Of a stretch of 64,000 bases of DNA, positions 51,504 through 60,993 are shown piece by piece. Origin of the DNA: Phil1 sp040767925 (GTDB lineage: Bacteria > Bacillota > Clostridia > Christensenellales > CAG-138); contig JAXGNN010000002.1 of the NCBI GenBank assembly GCA_040767925.1, positions 1 through 64,000 on the forward strand, in the 5' to 3' direction. Under the pieces are notes generated by a model. It ran no database searches. It saw nothing but the letters and a program-made list of their open reading frames with translations, and was not told where the DNA came from. Within the stretch, counting starts at the first letter, position 1; each line of letters starts with the position of its first letter. Position numbers and translations under genes: made by a program.

Positions 51504-53372
51504 TTACTTCCCTCCGATTTCCTGCGCGGCGGCGAGCCCCATCTGGCTCACCACCATGTCGTAATAGCGGCCTTTCGCGGCCATGAGCTCGGCGTGGTTG
51601 CCGCGCTCGACGATCCTCCCCTCGTGGAGCACCATGATCCTGTCCGCGTCGCGTATGGTCGAGAGCCTGTGCGCGATGAGAAAGCTCGTGCGCCCGCTCA
51701 TGAGGCGGAGCATGGACTTCTGGATGTCCTTCTCCGTTTTGGTGTCGACGGAGCTCGTCGCCTCGTCGAGTATGAGGATGGGGCTCGCGCACAGCGCCGC
51801 GCGCGCGATGGCGAGGAGCTGCCTCTGCCCTTCGCTCAGATTGTCCGCGCTGCCGGAAACCGGGGTGGAATACCCCTCCGGCAGCCGCCTTATGAACTTG
51901 TCCGCCCGCGCGAGCTTCGCGGCCTCGACGACCTCGGCGTCGGACGCCTCGGGCTTCGAGTAGCGGATGTTATCCATAATCGTGCCCGTAAACAGGCAAG
52001 TGTCCTGCAGCACGACGGAAAAACACTCCCTTAGACTGGCGCGTATGATGTTGCGGATGTCCACGCCGTCTATGCTGATGGCGCCGGAATCCGCGTCGTA
52101 AAAACGCGTGACGAGGTTGACGATGGTGGTCTTGCCGCTGCCGGTTTCGCCCACGAGCGCCACGACCTCGCCGGGCTGCACGTCGAAGGAAACGTCCTTC
52201 AGGACGGGGCGCACCTTGTCGTAGGAGAAGCAGACGTCCTCGAAGCGCACGCTGCCCTTGGGGGAGCCGAGCGCCACGGCGTCTGCGGTGTCGGGCGCCT
52301 CCTCGGCGCGGTCGAGGATTTCAAACACGCGCTCCGCGCCGGCGAGCGCCTGCTGGATGGAGTTGAAGAGGGAGGCGATGTTGTTGAGCGGCTGCGCGAA
52401 CTGCTTGGAATAGTTGAGGAAGCTCACCACCGTGCCGATCGCAAGCCCGTAGGATACGCTCAGGAAGCCCCCCGCGATGGCGGTAAGGGTGAAGGTGAGG
52501 TTGTTGATGACGTTCATCAGGGGCATCATGAAGCCCGCCCAGGTCTGCGCGCGGTAGGAGCTGCGATAGAGGCTCTCGTTGATCTCGCGGAACGCCTCCT
52601 TCGCCTCCTCCTGCCGGGAGAAGGCCTTGACCATCTTCATGCCGAGTATGTTCTCCTTGATGACGCCGTTGAGCGCGCCGAGGCTGACCTGCTGGGAGAG
52701 GAAATAGGCGCGGCTCCTCGCCGCGATGAGCTTCGTGAGAAGGTACACGAGGGGTACGCACACGAGCACCACGAGGGTCAGCCGGACGTCGAGCGCGATC
52801 ATCAGGCTCAGCGAGCCGAAGAGCGTGAGGGCGCTCGCGACGAGCTGCGTCGTGCTCGAGGCGATGGTGGAACTGATGCTGTCCACGTCGTTGGCGAGGC
52901 GGCTCATCGTGTCCCCGTGGGGGGTCGTGTCGAAGAAGCCGAGCGGCAGCCGCTGCATCTTGTTGAAGAACTCGCTTCGGATCACATGGATGAGCTTCTG
53001 GCTGACCTTGAGCATCAATACGTCGGACACGGTCGTCACGACGTAACGCGTGACGTGCAGGGACGCAATCACAAGGAGGATCGTCAAAAGCGCGTTCGCG
53101 TCGAAGGCCACGCCCTTTATGGCGAACACGTTGAACGCCTTGCCCGTGAAGTACGGCACCGCCACCTGCACGGCGGAAGCGGTCGCCGTGAGCAGCATGG
53201 CGATAAAAACCGTCTTCCCCCAGCGAAGGAAGATCTTTAGGATGCGGCGGAACGTCCCGCGCGCGTTTTTGGGCTTCGCGCCCGGCGCGAAGCGGCTTGA
53301 GCCGCCCCTGCCGCCGCCCCGGTTGGACATGGAGGGCAGCTTGCTGTCGGTACGAATCGCATTATCCGCCAT
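51504..53372 (-). CDS. ABC exporter half, consensus nucleotide site
   Basis: 622 residues: an N-terminal basic stretch rich in Gly and Arg (NRGGGRGGSSRF, about 17-30), six membrane spans (about 50-350), then the ATPase domain with VALVGETGSGKTTIVNLV near 410, NLSEGQRQLLAIARAA near 510, ILILDEATSSVDT near 530 with the catalytic Glu, and the switch His in LIAHRLSTIRDAD. It overlaps the other half-transporter by 11 bases. The pair fits heterodimeric exporters such as BmrCD or TM287/288, this being the half with the intact Walker B. Substrate not known; drugs or lipids are usual. Confidence 0.9.
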   Translation of the reverse strand: MADNAIRTDSKLPSMSNRGGGRGGSSRFAPGAKPKNARGTFRRILKIFLRWGKTVFIAMLLTATASAVQVAVPYFTGKAFNVFAIKGVAFDANALLTILLVIASLHVTRYVVTTVSDVLMLKVSQKLIHVIRSEFFNKMQRLPLGFFDTTPHGDTMSRLANDVDSISSTIASSTTQLVASALTLFGSLSLMIALDVRLTLVVLVCVPLVYLLTKLIAARSRAYFLSQQVSLGALNGVIKENILGMKMVKAFSRQEEAKEAFREINESLYRSSYRAQTWAGFMMPLMNVINNLTFTLTAIAGGFLSVSYGLAIGTVVSFLNYSKQFAQPLNNIASLFNSIQQALAGAERVFEILDRAEEAPDTADAVALGSPKGSVRFEDVCFSYDKVRPVLKDVSFDVQPGEVVALVGETGSGKTTIVNLVTRFYDADSGAISIDGVDIRNIIRASLRECFSVVLQDTCLFTGTIMDNIRYSKPEASDAEVVEAAKLARADKFIRRLPEGYSTPVSGSADNLSEGQRQLLAIARAALCASPILILDEATSSVDTKTEKDIQKSMLRLMSGRTSFLIAHRLSTIRDADRIMVLHEGRIVERGNHAELMAAKGRYYDMVVSQMGLAAAQEIGGK

Positions 53373-55104
53373 AGCCCGCCTCCGCCGCCGCCTTGCTGTC
53401 GATCTGGGAACGATAGATATCCCTATAAACCTCGCAGTCGCGCATGAGCTCCGCGTGCGTGCCGAAGCCCACCGCGCGCCCCGCGTCGAGCACGAGTATG
53501 GCGTTTGCGAACATGGCGGTCGAGCAGCGCTGCGTAATGAGGATGAGCGTGCCCGACCTGTCGTGCGCGAGGCGCCGCCGCACCTTCGCCTCGGTGACGG
53601 AGTCGAGCGCGCTCGTCGCGTCGTCGAGTATCAATACGGGCGCGTTCTTGATAAGAGCACGCGCGATGGAGACCCTCTGCTTCTGCCCGCCGGAGATGTT
53701 CACGCCGCCGCTGCCGAGGATGCTCTCCATCCCCTCGGGCATGTCCTCTACGAAGCCCGCCTGCGCGGTCGAGAGCGCGGCGCGAAGCTTCTCTTCGGGC
53801 GCGTTCTTGTCGCCCCAGAGTAGGTTGTTCTTCACGGAGCCGGAAAAAAGCATGGGCTTCTGCGGCACGAGCGCCACGCTCGCGCGCACGACGGAGGGGT
53901 CGGCCTCCCGTATGTCGCGGCCTCCGATCAGGATATGGCCCTCATCCGCGTCGTAGAAGCGCATCAGAAGCCACGCGATGGTGGACTTGCCGCTGCCCGT
54001 GGGGCCGATGACGGCGAGCGTCCTCCCCGCGTCGATCGCGAAGGAGAGGTCCTTCAGGACCGGGTCGCCGGAGCTCCCCGGATAGGCGAAGGTGACGTTT
54101 CGGAACTCCACGCTTCCGCCGAGCCGCTCATCCGGTATTTTCGAGCCGTCCTTCACGAAATCCTCCGCGCCGTCGAGCACTTCCCTTACGCGCGCGTTGG
54201 AGGCCTTCGTGCGGACGAACACGTTGAATATGTTCGTGATCATGAGGAGGGAGGAGAGGATCTGCGCCATATAGATGGTGAAGGCCGAAACGTCGCCTGG
54301 TTCGGTCGCGCCCGCGGCGGTCTGCCCCGCGCCGAGCCAGATCGCGAGCGCCGTGCCGAGCCCCACCGCGAGCGTCATGATGGGCGAAATGAAGGTGATG
54401 ATGAGCTGCGCCGCGACGCCCTTTTTCATGAGGTCGTCGTTCGCCTCGCCGAAGCGCTTCCTCTCGGAATCGTACGTGCCGAAGGCTTTGACGAGCCGCA
54501 CGCCGATGAGGTATTCCTGCACGACGGAATTGAGCCGATCCATCGCGCGCTGCAACCTCCCGTAGCGCGGGTAGGAGAGCCTCATGCTCACCACGATGCC
54601 CAGGGCGACGACGCCGACGACCGCGTACATGATGAACGAAAGCCCCGGGTTCAGGATGCTCGCGAGTACGATGCTGCCGATGCACGTCACGGGCGCCTTA
54701 AAGAAGATGCGCATGGAGCCGTTGACGAATTGCGTGATCTGCTGCACGTCGTTTGTGAGGCGCGTGATGAGCGAGCCGCTCTGGATTTCATCCGCGGCGT
54801 GCTCCGAGAAGCGCATGATTTTGGAAAACAGGTCGTAGCGCAGATCCGCGCCGAGGCGCTGCGAAACGCGGCTTGCGAGCATGTTGCGCGTAACGGCGAA
54901 TACCGCGCCGAGGAGGGTCACAAGCAGCATCCAGCGCCCGTTTCGTATGACGTTCTCCACGCTTGAGAGCTCGATGCCCTCGTTGATGATCCGCGCCATG
55001 ATGGTGGGGCCCAGGAGGTCGCACGTCGCCTCGCAGGCGACGCAGATGACCCCCGCGAAGAAGGGGGTCTTATACCGCCCGAAGTACTTTTGATAGATGT
55101 TCAT
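53362..55104 (-). CDS. ABC exporter half, degenerate nucleotide site
   Basis: 580 residues: six membrane spans (about 15-300) and an ATPase domain with LAVIGPTGSGKSTIAWLL near 370 and VNISGGQKQRVSIARAL near 470. The Walker B glutamate is replaced by Asp (VLILDDATSALDS) and the switch histidine by Gln (LITQRCSTAMFAN). Those two changes together define the non-hydrolysing site of asymmetric exporters. It is the first gene of the pair, and the second gene starts inside its end. Partner and stoichiometry are inferred from the overlap and the complementary motifs. Confidence 0.9.
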   Translation of the reverse strand: MNIYQKYFGRYKTPFFAGVICVACEATCDLLGPTIMARIINEGIELSSVENVIRNGRWMLLVTLLGAVFAVTRNMLASRVSQRLGADLRYDLFSKIMRFSEHAADEIQSGSLITRLTNDVQQITQFVNGSMRIFFKAPVTCIGSIVLASILNPGLSFIMYAVVGVVALGIVVSMRLSYPRYGRLQRAMDRLNSVVQEYLIGVRLVKAFGTYDSERKRFGEANDDLMKKGVAAQLIITFISPIMTLAVGLGTALAIWLGAGQTAAGATEPGDVSAFTIYMAQILSSLLMITNIFNVFVRTKASNARVREVLDGAEDFVKDGSKIPDERLGGSVEFRNVTFAYPGSSGDPVLKDLSFAIDAGRTLAVIGPTGSGKSTIAWLLMRFYDADEGHILIGGRDIREADPSVVRASVALVPQKPMLFSGSVKNNLLWGDKNAPEEKLRAALSTAQAGFVEDMPEGMESILGSGGVNISGGQKQRVSIARALIKNAPVLILDDATSALDSVTEAKVRRRLAHDRSGTLILITQRCSTAMFANAILVLDAGRAVGFGTHAELMRDCEVYRDIYRSQIDSKAAAEAGYGG

Positions 55105-55114
55105 TTACCGCCTG

Positions 55115-56905
55115 TCATATCGAACGCGTGTATTTGCGCAGCCATTCGCGCTCCTCCCGATCCATGAGAGGCGAGAGCTTCTCAAAGACGAAGGCGTGGT
55201 AGGCGTTGAGCTGCTTTTTTTCCATTTCGTTCAGGAGCGCGGGATCGATCGCGTCGAGGTCGATGGGCGCGCAGGTGAGCGTTTCAAAACACATGTACTG
55301 GCCGAACTCGTTCTTCTCCGCTTTTCGGCACGCGATCAGGTTCTCGGTTCGGATGCCGTAGCTCCCCTCGAAGTACAGGCCGGGCTCGTCGCTCGTGACC
55401 ATGCCCTCCTCGAGCACGACGGAGGAAATCTTCTCCCCCTCGAGCTTCCAGGCGAAGTTGTTCGGGCCCTCGTGGACCGCGAGCAGGTAGCCCACGCCGT
55501 GGCCCGTGCCGTGCTTATAGTCGAGGCCCTCCTGCCAAAGCGGCGCGCGGCAGAGCGCGTCGAGGTTGGCGCCGCGGCAGCCGTAGCGGAAGCGGGCGTT
55601 CGCGAGCGCGAGCATGCCGCGAAGGACGAGCGCGAAGTGCTTTTTCTGCTCCGCGCTCAGTTCGCCCAGGGCGAAGGTGCGCGTCACGTCCGTGGTGCCC
55701 TCATAATACTGCCCGCCGGAGTCGACGAGGAGGAAGCCTGCGGGTTCGATCTCCGCCTTCGTTTCCTCCGTCGCCGCGTAATGCGGCAGCGCCGCGTGCG
55801 GCCCGTAGGCGCAGATGGTGTTGAAGCTCAGGCCGAGATTGCCTTTCTGCGCGCGGCGGAGAGCATCGAGATGATCGGCGGCGGAGATTTCGTCCATGTC
55901 GAGCCTGCCGACGTTCTCCTTGACCCATTTGATGAAGCGCGTCAAGGCGAGGCCGTCCTTGATGTGCGCGCGGCGAAGGTTCTCCATCTCCGTCTCGTTC
56001 TTGACGGCTTTGGCAAGGCGCTCGGGGTTCTCGGCGTCGATGACGATGGCGTCCTTGGCGATGATGTCGTAGAGCGCGTCGTTCACCCGGTCGGTCGAGA
56101 GCAGCACCGTGGAGCCTTCGTCGTATCGCCCCGCGAACGTATAAACGTCCTCATACGGCAGCACCGTGATGTTGAGCGCGTCAAGATAGCGCTTCACCCC
56201 GTCGTCGAGCTTGTCGGAATCGATGAAAAGATACGCCTCCTCGCGCTCGAGAATGAGGTAGCTGAGCGCCACGGGGCAGTACGGGATATCCTCCCCACGG
56301 ATGTTAAGAAGCCACGCGATGTCGTCGAGGGTCGTGAGCACGTGCGCGTCCGCGTCCTTCCCGGCCATGACCTCGCGCACGTCGCGCAGTTTCTCCGCCG
56401 CGCTTTTGCCCGCGTACTCCTCGCCGAGCACCCAGACCTTTCCCTTGGGGAGGGGAGGCCGATCTTCCCAGATTTCGCCCACGAGGTCGAGGTCGGGCAC
56501 GAGGGTGATCTTCTTCGCGGCGAGCTGCCTCCCCGTGCGCAGCGCCCACTGCGCGGGTACGGTCCGCCCGTCGAAGCCGAGGGAGGAACCTTCGGGAAGC
56601 TTATCGAAAAGATAGTCGGCGATGGCCGGTACGCCCTCCTCGCCGATCTGCATGATTTGAATCGGGGTGCCCGCAGTCTGCAGCGCGCTCTGGATGAAAT
56701 ACCGCGAATCCACCCAAAGGCAGGCTTCGTCCCGCGTGACGACGAGCGTGCCCGCGGAGCCGGTGAAGCCCGTGAGGTACACGCGCGCGCGGAAATGCCC
56801 GCTGACGTATTCGCTCAGATGGTAATCGTCCGTCGGCACGTAATAGGCCGCGAGGCCGCGCTCCGTCATCAGCGCGCGAAGGCGCGAAAGCCTCTCTCCA
56901 ATCAT
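55115..56905 (-). CDS. M24 aminopeptidase P (Xaa-Pro aminopeptidase)
   Basis: 596 residues from ATG 56905, overlapping the M42 stop as ATGA; the longer open frame upstream is antisense-type noise. Two creatinase N-terminal domains (about 1-290; YVPTDDYHLSEYVSGHFRAR, GTLVVTRDEACLWVDSRYF) precede the pita-bread metallopeptidase domain. Its five metal ligands are visible: the Asp pair in LLVDSGGQYYEGTTDVTRTF near 400, the His in YKHGTGHGVGYLLAVHEGP near 480, and the Glu residues in VTSDEPGLYFEGSYGIRTEN near 520. It removes residues in front of proline. It ends a four-gene peptidase operon. Confidence 0.93.
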   Translation of the reverse strand: MIGERLSRLRALMTERGLAAYYVPTDDYHLSEYVSGHFRARVYLTGFTGSAGTLVVTRDEACLWVDSRYFIQSALQTAGTPIQIMQIGEEGVPAIADYLFDKLPEGSSLGFDGRTVPAQWALRTGRQLAAKKITLVPDLDLVGEIWEDRPPLPKGKVWVLGEEYAGKSAAEKLRDVREVMAGKDADAHVLTTLDDIAWLLNIRGEDIPYCPVALSYLILEREEAYLFIDSDKLDDGVKRYLDALNITVLPYEDVYTFAGRYDEGSTVLLSTDRVNDALYDIIAKDAIVIDAENPERLAKAVKNETEMENLRRAHIKDGLALTRFIKWVKENVGRLDMDEISAADHLDALRRAQKGNLGLSFNTICAYGPHAALPHYAATEETKAEIEPAGFLLVDSGGQYYEGTTDVTRTFALGELSAEQKKHFALVLRGMLALANARFRYGCRGANLDALCRAPLWQEGLDYKHGTGHGVGYLLAVHEGPNNFAWKLEGEKISSVVLEEGMVTSDEPGLYFEGSYGIRTENLIACRKAEKNEFGQYMCFETLTCAPIDLDAIDPALLNEMEKKQLNAYHAFVFEKLSPLMDREEREWLRKYTRSI

Positions 56906-57903
56906 CTGTGCGGCAGCTCCTTTTTGGCGAGGCAGGCGCACAACAGCCTCACGGCGTTGTCGAAATCGCGCCTGTCGCAGGTTTCCACGGGGGAATGGAT
57001 GTAGCGCGTACCGATGGAAATGCAGCCGGCGAGCACGCCGCCGCGGCTCCTTTGCACGGCGCCGGTGTCCGTGCCGCCCGCGCGCAGCACCTCGCGCTGG
57101 AAGGGGATGCCCGCTTCGTTCGCCGCGTCCTCCATGAACTTGCGCACGACGGGGGGTACGATCACGGAGGAATCCATGACCTTGACGGTCGGACCCTTCC
57201 CGAGCTCCACCGCCATGGGCAGCGCCTCGGGCAGGTCGCCCGTGCCGGTCACGTCGAGGCTGATGCCGAGATCGGGCTCGATCGCGTAAGCCGCGGTGCC
57301 CGCGCCGCGAAGGCCGACCTCCTCCTGCACGGTGAACACATAATAGACGTCGTGCTCGCTCCTGGCCTGTTTGATGGCCTCGACCAGCGCGGCGCAGCAG
57401 ATCCGGTCGTCCAGCGTGGAGCAGGAGATGCGGTTGCCCATTTCCGTGAAGTTGCCCACGAACACGCACACGTCTCCCACGCTGACCTTCTGTTCGGCCT
57501 CGGCGCGGCTCTCGGCGCCGATGTCGATGAAAAGGTTGTTCAGTTTGACTTCGCCGATCCCCTTCTCCATCCGCTCGAAATAGACGACGCCGCGCGTGCC
57601 GTTCTCAAACACGACCTGATGCGACGCCGAGAGCGGCGCGTTGATGCCGCCGACGTTGGAGACGCGAAGGAACCCCTTCTCGTCGATGGCGACGACGATG
57701 AGGCCGATCTGGTCCATGTGGGCGGTGAGAAGGATCTTTTTGCCCGAGGTGCCGCGCTTGACGGCGATGAGATTGCCGAGCTTGTCGTTGTACACCTCAT
57801 CCGCGTAAGGCGCGACGAGCCCTTTTAGCACATCGCTGATCCTGTCCTCGCGGCCGGTGGGTCCGTAGGTGGTGAGTATGGTCTGAAGCGTCATGTTATC
57901 CAT
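56902..57903 (-). CDS. M42 family aminopeptidase, copy 1
   Basis: 333 residues from ATG 57903, one base after the stop of the next M42 gene. Metal and catalytic residues are in place: TAHMDQIGL near 62, TLDDRICCAA near 170, VQEEVGLRGAG near 200, LDVTGTGD near 220 and RYIHSPVET near 315. M42 enzymes (PepA/FrvX type) form large tetrahedral complexes that cut peptides from the N-terminus. Three different M42 genes in a row suggest a division of substrate range, and mixed particles are possible. Confidence 0.92.
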   Translation of the reverse strand: MDNMTLQTILTTYGPTGREDRISDVLKGLVAPYADEVYNDKLGNLIAVKRGTSGKKILLTAHMDQIGLIVVAIDEKGFLRVSNVGGINAPLSASHQVVFENGTRGVVYFERMEKGIGEVKLNNLFIDIGAESRAEAEQKVSVGDVCVFVGNFTEMGNRISCSTLDDRICCAALVEAIKQARSEHDVYYVFTVQEEVGLRGAGTAAYAIEPDLGISLDVTGTGDLPEALPMAVELGKGPTVKVMDSSVIVPPVVRKFMEDAANEAGIPFQREVLRAGGTDTGAVQRSRGGVLAGCISIGTRYIHSPVETCDRRDFDNAVRLLCACLAKKELPHR

Positions 57904-57904
57904 A

Positions 57905-58924
57905 TTAAAGCACCTCGTCGAATTTATTCTTTGAAAGGAAAGCGTCCGCAAGCTTCAGCGCGTTCTCGATGTCCCGGACGGACGCGAGGCTCGCGGGGGA
58001 ATGGATGTAGCGGCAGGGCACGCTGATGCCGCCGACCACGCAGCCGTCGAGCGCCTTGTTGATGGCGCCGCCGTCCGTGCCGCCGCGGTTGCCCTGGCGG
58101 ATCTGGTAGGGGATGCCCGCCTCCTTGGCGGTCTCCCGCAGGGCGCGGAACATCTTTGGCCGCGTGACGGTGCCGGTATCCATGAAGGTGATCGCGGGGC
58201 CGCAGCCCATGCGCGTCACATGCTCGTGCTCCTTGGCCTTGGGCATGTCGTTGGCCGTGGTGCCCTCGAGCACGAGCGCGACGTCAGGCCGCGCCGTGGC
58301 GACGGCGGCCTTCGCGCCGCGAAGCCCGACCTCCTCCTGCACGGTGAACACGCCCCAGAAATCGCAGGCGTACTCCTTTGCGAGAAGCTCGAGCAGGATG
58401 GCGCAGCCGACGCGGTCGTCGAGCGCCTTCGCCTTGACGGTATCCTCCCCGATGCGCTCGAACTTCGTCGTGAAGCATACGCGATCTCCGAGCTTAACGT
58501 ATTTCTTCGCGTCGTCCTTATCCTTCGCGCCGATGTCGATAAAAAGCTCGTCGTGCGGCAGCGCGCGCGCGAACTCCGCGCGGCTCTGCAGGTGGATGGC
58601 CTTCGCGCCGATGACGCCCTCGACGTCGTCCCGCCCGATGACGACGCGCTTGGAGACGACCACGCGCGGGTCGAGGCCGGCCTGGCTGTACGCGATGAGC
58701 CCGTTGTCGAGTATGCCGTGCACGATCATGCCCACCTCGTCCATATGGGCGCAAACCATCACGCGGCGGCCCGGCCCTTCCTTGTGGACGATGAGGTTGC
58801 CCATGGTATCCGTCCGATGGGGAAGCCCCATGCCGTCGAGCACGCCCTTGATGTATTTGCGCACGCGACCCTCGTCGCCGGACACGCCATAGATGTTGGT
58901 GAGTTCCTCTAATCGTCCAAGCAT
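57905..58924 (-). CDS. M42 family aminopeptidase, copy 2
   Basis: 339 residues from ATG 58924 (GGAGG upstream), overlapping the end of copy 3 by 16 bases. Motifs: CAHMDEVGMI near 60, KALDDRVGCA near 170, VQEEVGLRGAK near 200 and CRYIHSPASL near 315. The later metal ligand position reads VLEGTTAND rather than the Asp form of copy 1, a variation also seen in the family. It works in the cytosol on peptides. Confidence 0.92.
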   Translation of the reverse strand: MLGRLEELTNIYGVSGDEGRVRKYIKGVLDGMGLPHRTDTMGNLIVHKEGPGRRVMVCAHMDEVGMIVHGILDNGLIAYSQAGLDPRVVVSKRVVIGRDDVEGVIGAKAIHLQSRAEFARALPHDELFIDIGAKDKDDAKKYVKLGDRVCFTTKFERIGEDTVKAKALDDRVGCAILLELLAKEYACDFWGVFTVQEEVGLRGAKAAVATARPDVALVLEGTTANDMPKAKEHEHVTRMGCGPAITFMDTGTVTRPKMFRALRETAKEAGIPYQIRQGNRGGTDGGAINKALDGCVVGGISVPCRYIHSPASLASVRDIENALKLADAFLSKNKFDEVL

Positions 58925-59955
58925 AGCTTTTCCTCCCAGTCGGCGCCCAGGTTTGCCGCGAACTCCGCGATGACCTTGGCGCAGTTTTTCAGAGTCGTGA
59001 GGGAAGCGGACTCCACGCACGTATGGAGATAGCGAAGCGGCAGCGAGATGAGCCCGCAGGGGATGCCGCCGTTTGCGACCTGCAGCTCCCACGCGTCCGT
59101 GCCCGTCGCGGCGACGCACACCGAGATATCCCAGGGGATGTTCTGCCCCTCGGCGCTCTCCTTGAGCATGTCGAACAGCTTGGGATGCAGGTTCGCGCCG
59201 TATGCGATGGAGACCTTATCGATATCCGTCGTGTCGAACGGCTTGGTGCCGGGGGTCGGCGCGTGGCATCCGTCGACGGCGATGGCGAGGTCGGGCCTGA
59301 TATTGTACGCGCCCGCCGTCGCGCCGAGGCTTCCGCTTTCCTCCTGTACGGAAGCGCAAAAAACAACCCTGCAGTTGAGTTTGCGGGATTTTAAGATATC
59401 CATCGCCTCGAGCATCACGGCGATGCAGGCGCGGTCGTCGAAGGTCTTTCCGGCGACGATGTTGTTCTTGAGCTTCATGGGCGGCACGAGCTTGAAGGTG
59501 ACGTTATCGCCCACCGCAATAAGCTTGTTCACCTCATCCGCGGGAAGCCCCGTGTCGCACACGAGGTCGTCCGCCGTGTACGCCTTTTCGTTATCCCCCG
59601 CCTGCTGCAGGTGCGGCGGCACCGCGCCGATGACGGCGGGAAGCTCCCTTTTCCCGTGCACGACCACCTCGCTGCCCGGCAGCACGCGCGGATCGACGCC
59701 CGCGACGGAGCGGATGCGCAGCATCCCGTTCTCCTCGATGTAGGTGACCATCATGCCCACCTCGTCCATGTGCGCCATGACGAGCAGCGTCGGGCCGGTT
59801 TCGCCGATGCGCGCGTAGGCGTTGCCCACCGCGTCGGTGAACACATCGTCCGTATAGGTCCTAAAATATCCTTTGACCACCTCGGACACGGCGGCCTCGT
59901 TGCCCGTCACGCCCGGCGCTGTGATCATCGCGGATAGCGCCTCGAATACATCCAT
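58909..59955 (-). CDS. M42 family aminopeptidase, copy 3
   Basis: 348 residues, the first gene of the operon. Motifs: MAHMDEVGMM near 60, KTFDDRACIAV near 172, VQEESGSLGAT near 205 (the usual VGLRGA is changed to SGSLGA), AVDGCHAPTPG near 230 and LRYLHTCVESA near 315. It is the most divergent of the three copies. The start lies a few bases after AGGAGAAA. Confidence 0.92.
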   Translation of the reverse strand: MDVFEALSAMITAPGVTGNEAAVSEVVKGYFRTYTDDVFTDAVGNAYARIGETGPTLLVMAHMDEVGMMVTYIEENGMLRIRSVAGVDPRVLPGSEVVVHGKRELPAVIGAVPPHLQQAGDNEKAYTADDLVCDTGLPADEVNKLIAVGDNVTFKLVPPMKLKNNIVAGKTFDDRACIAVMLEAMDILKSRKLNCRVVFCASVQEESGSLGATAGAYNIRPDLAIAVDGCHAPTPGTKPFDTTDIDKVSIAYGANLHPKLFDMLKESAEGQNIPWDISVCVAATGTDAWELQVANGGIPCGLISLPLRYLHTCVESASLTTLKNCAKVIAEFAANLGADWEEKLCLDD

Positions 59956-60015
59956 AGCGTTTTCTCCTTTAGCTGATACTCCATTATAGCATAATTGATC
60001 GCCGTCACGGCGGCT

Positions 60016-60990
60016 TCAGGCCAGGTTCTCCTTCAGCACGCGCAGCGCGTTTTCATGGGTGATCAGATCGACCTCACGCGCGGTGAAAACGCGGCCGAGC
60101 GCCTCCTCGATCAGGGGCATGCCGGAGCAATCCCGGAACTCCATCGTGCAGCCGATCCCGTCGAAATCGCTGCCGAGCGCCACCGCCCCGACGCCCGCCT
60201 TGTTCGCGATGTAGCGCGCGTGGCGGACAAGGTCCATCAGATACGTGTGCTCGCCGTCCTTGACGAGGAACTCCGCGGAAAAGTTCAGCCCCGTGACGCC
60301 GCCCTTGTCCGCGAGCGCGCGGAGCATTTCGTCGGTCAGGTTGCGCATCGAGGGGCAAAGCGCGCGCGCGTCCGAATGCGAGGCGACGAAGGGTTTTTTC
60401 GTATGCTTCACAACGTCCCAGAAGCCCGCGTCGGACAGATGCGACACGTCCGCGACGACGCCGAGCTCGTTCATCCTCTCGAGCGCGGCGATGCCGAAGG
60501 GCTTCAGCCCTTTATCTGGAAAACCTCTGTTCGGGTAGGCGAGGCTGTTCTCGTAATTCCACGTCAGCGTGATGAGGCGAACGCCCCGGCGGTACATCTC
60601 CTCGAGCCTCTCGAGGCTGCCCTCGATGGGCACGCCGTCCTCCACGGTGAGAAGGGAACTGATCTTCCCCGCCCGCGCGTTTTTAGCGATATCATCATAT
60701 TGGAGCACGGGGGCGAGTATGTCCGAATTGTCCGCGAGCTCGCAATCGTACCAACCCGCGGCGATGGTGAAGAACTCCCACGCTCCGATCTCCGTTTCGG
60801 AATAGCCGTGCTTGACGGGTTGCTGCGAGACATACAGCGCGAACGCCTGCAGGAGGGAACCGCTTCTGCGCAGCCGCTCGAGGTCGAGGTGGCCTTCGGG
60901 GTTGGAACGCAGCCGCCGTTGCCCGCGGCTCCTCATGACCTCGCACACGATCGTGTCGCAGTGGAGGTCGACGAATCTCATTTTTTGCAT
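60016..60990 (-). CDS. M19 membrane-dipeptidase family peptidase
   Basis: 324 residues. The renal dipeptidase zinc ligands are visible: DLHCDTI near residue 8, the bridging Glu in LLTVEDGVP near 115, DVSHLSDAGF near 180, FVASHSDARAL near 205 and ALGSDFDGI near 275. It hydrolyses dipeptides, often with D-residues. No signal peptide, so it acts in the cytosol. It follows the amidase gene by 3 bases, which hints at a combined role in cell wall peptide recycling. Confidence 0.92.
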   Translation of the reverse strand: MQKMRFVDLHCDTIVCEVMRSRGQRRLRSNPEGHLDLERLRRSGSLLQAFALYVSQQPVKHGYSETEIGAWEFFTIAAGWYDCELADNSDILAPVLQYDDIAKNARAGKISSLLTVEDGVPIEGSLERLEEMYRRGVRLITLTWNYENSLAYPNRGFPDKGLKPFGIAALERMNELGVVADVSHLSDAGFWDVVKHTKKPFVASHSDARALCPSMRNLTDEMLRALADKGGVTGLNFSAEFLVKDGEHTYLMDLVRHARYIANKAGVGAVALGSDFDGIGCTMEFRDCSGMPLIEEALGRVFTAREVDLITHENALRVLKENLA

Positions 60991-60993
60991 GCT

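Noticed and set aside
55097..57004. 635-residue open frame on the plus strand opposite the M24 peptidase
   Set aside because: Antisense of a complete, motif-rich M24 aminopeptidase; no motif or ribosome site supports it.
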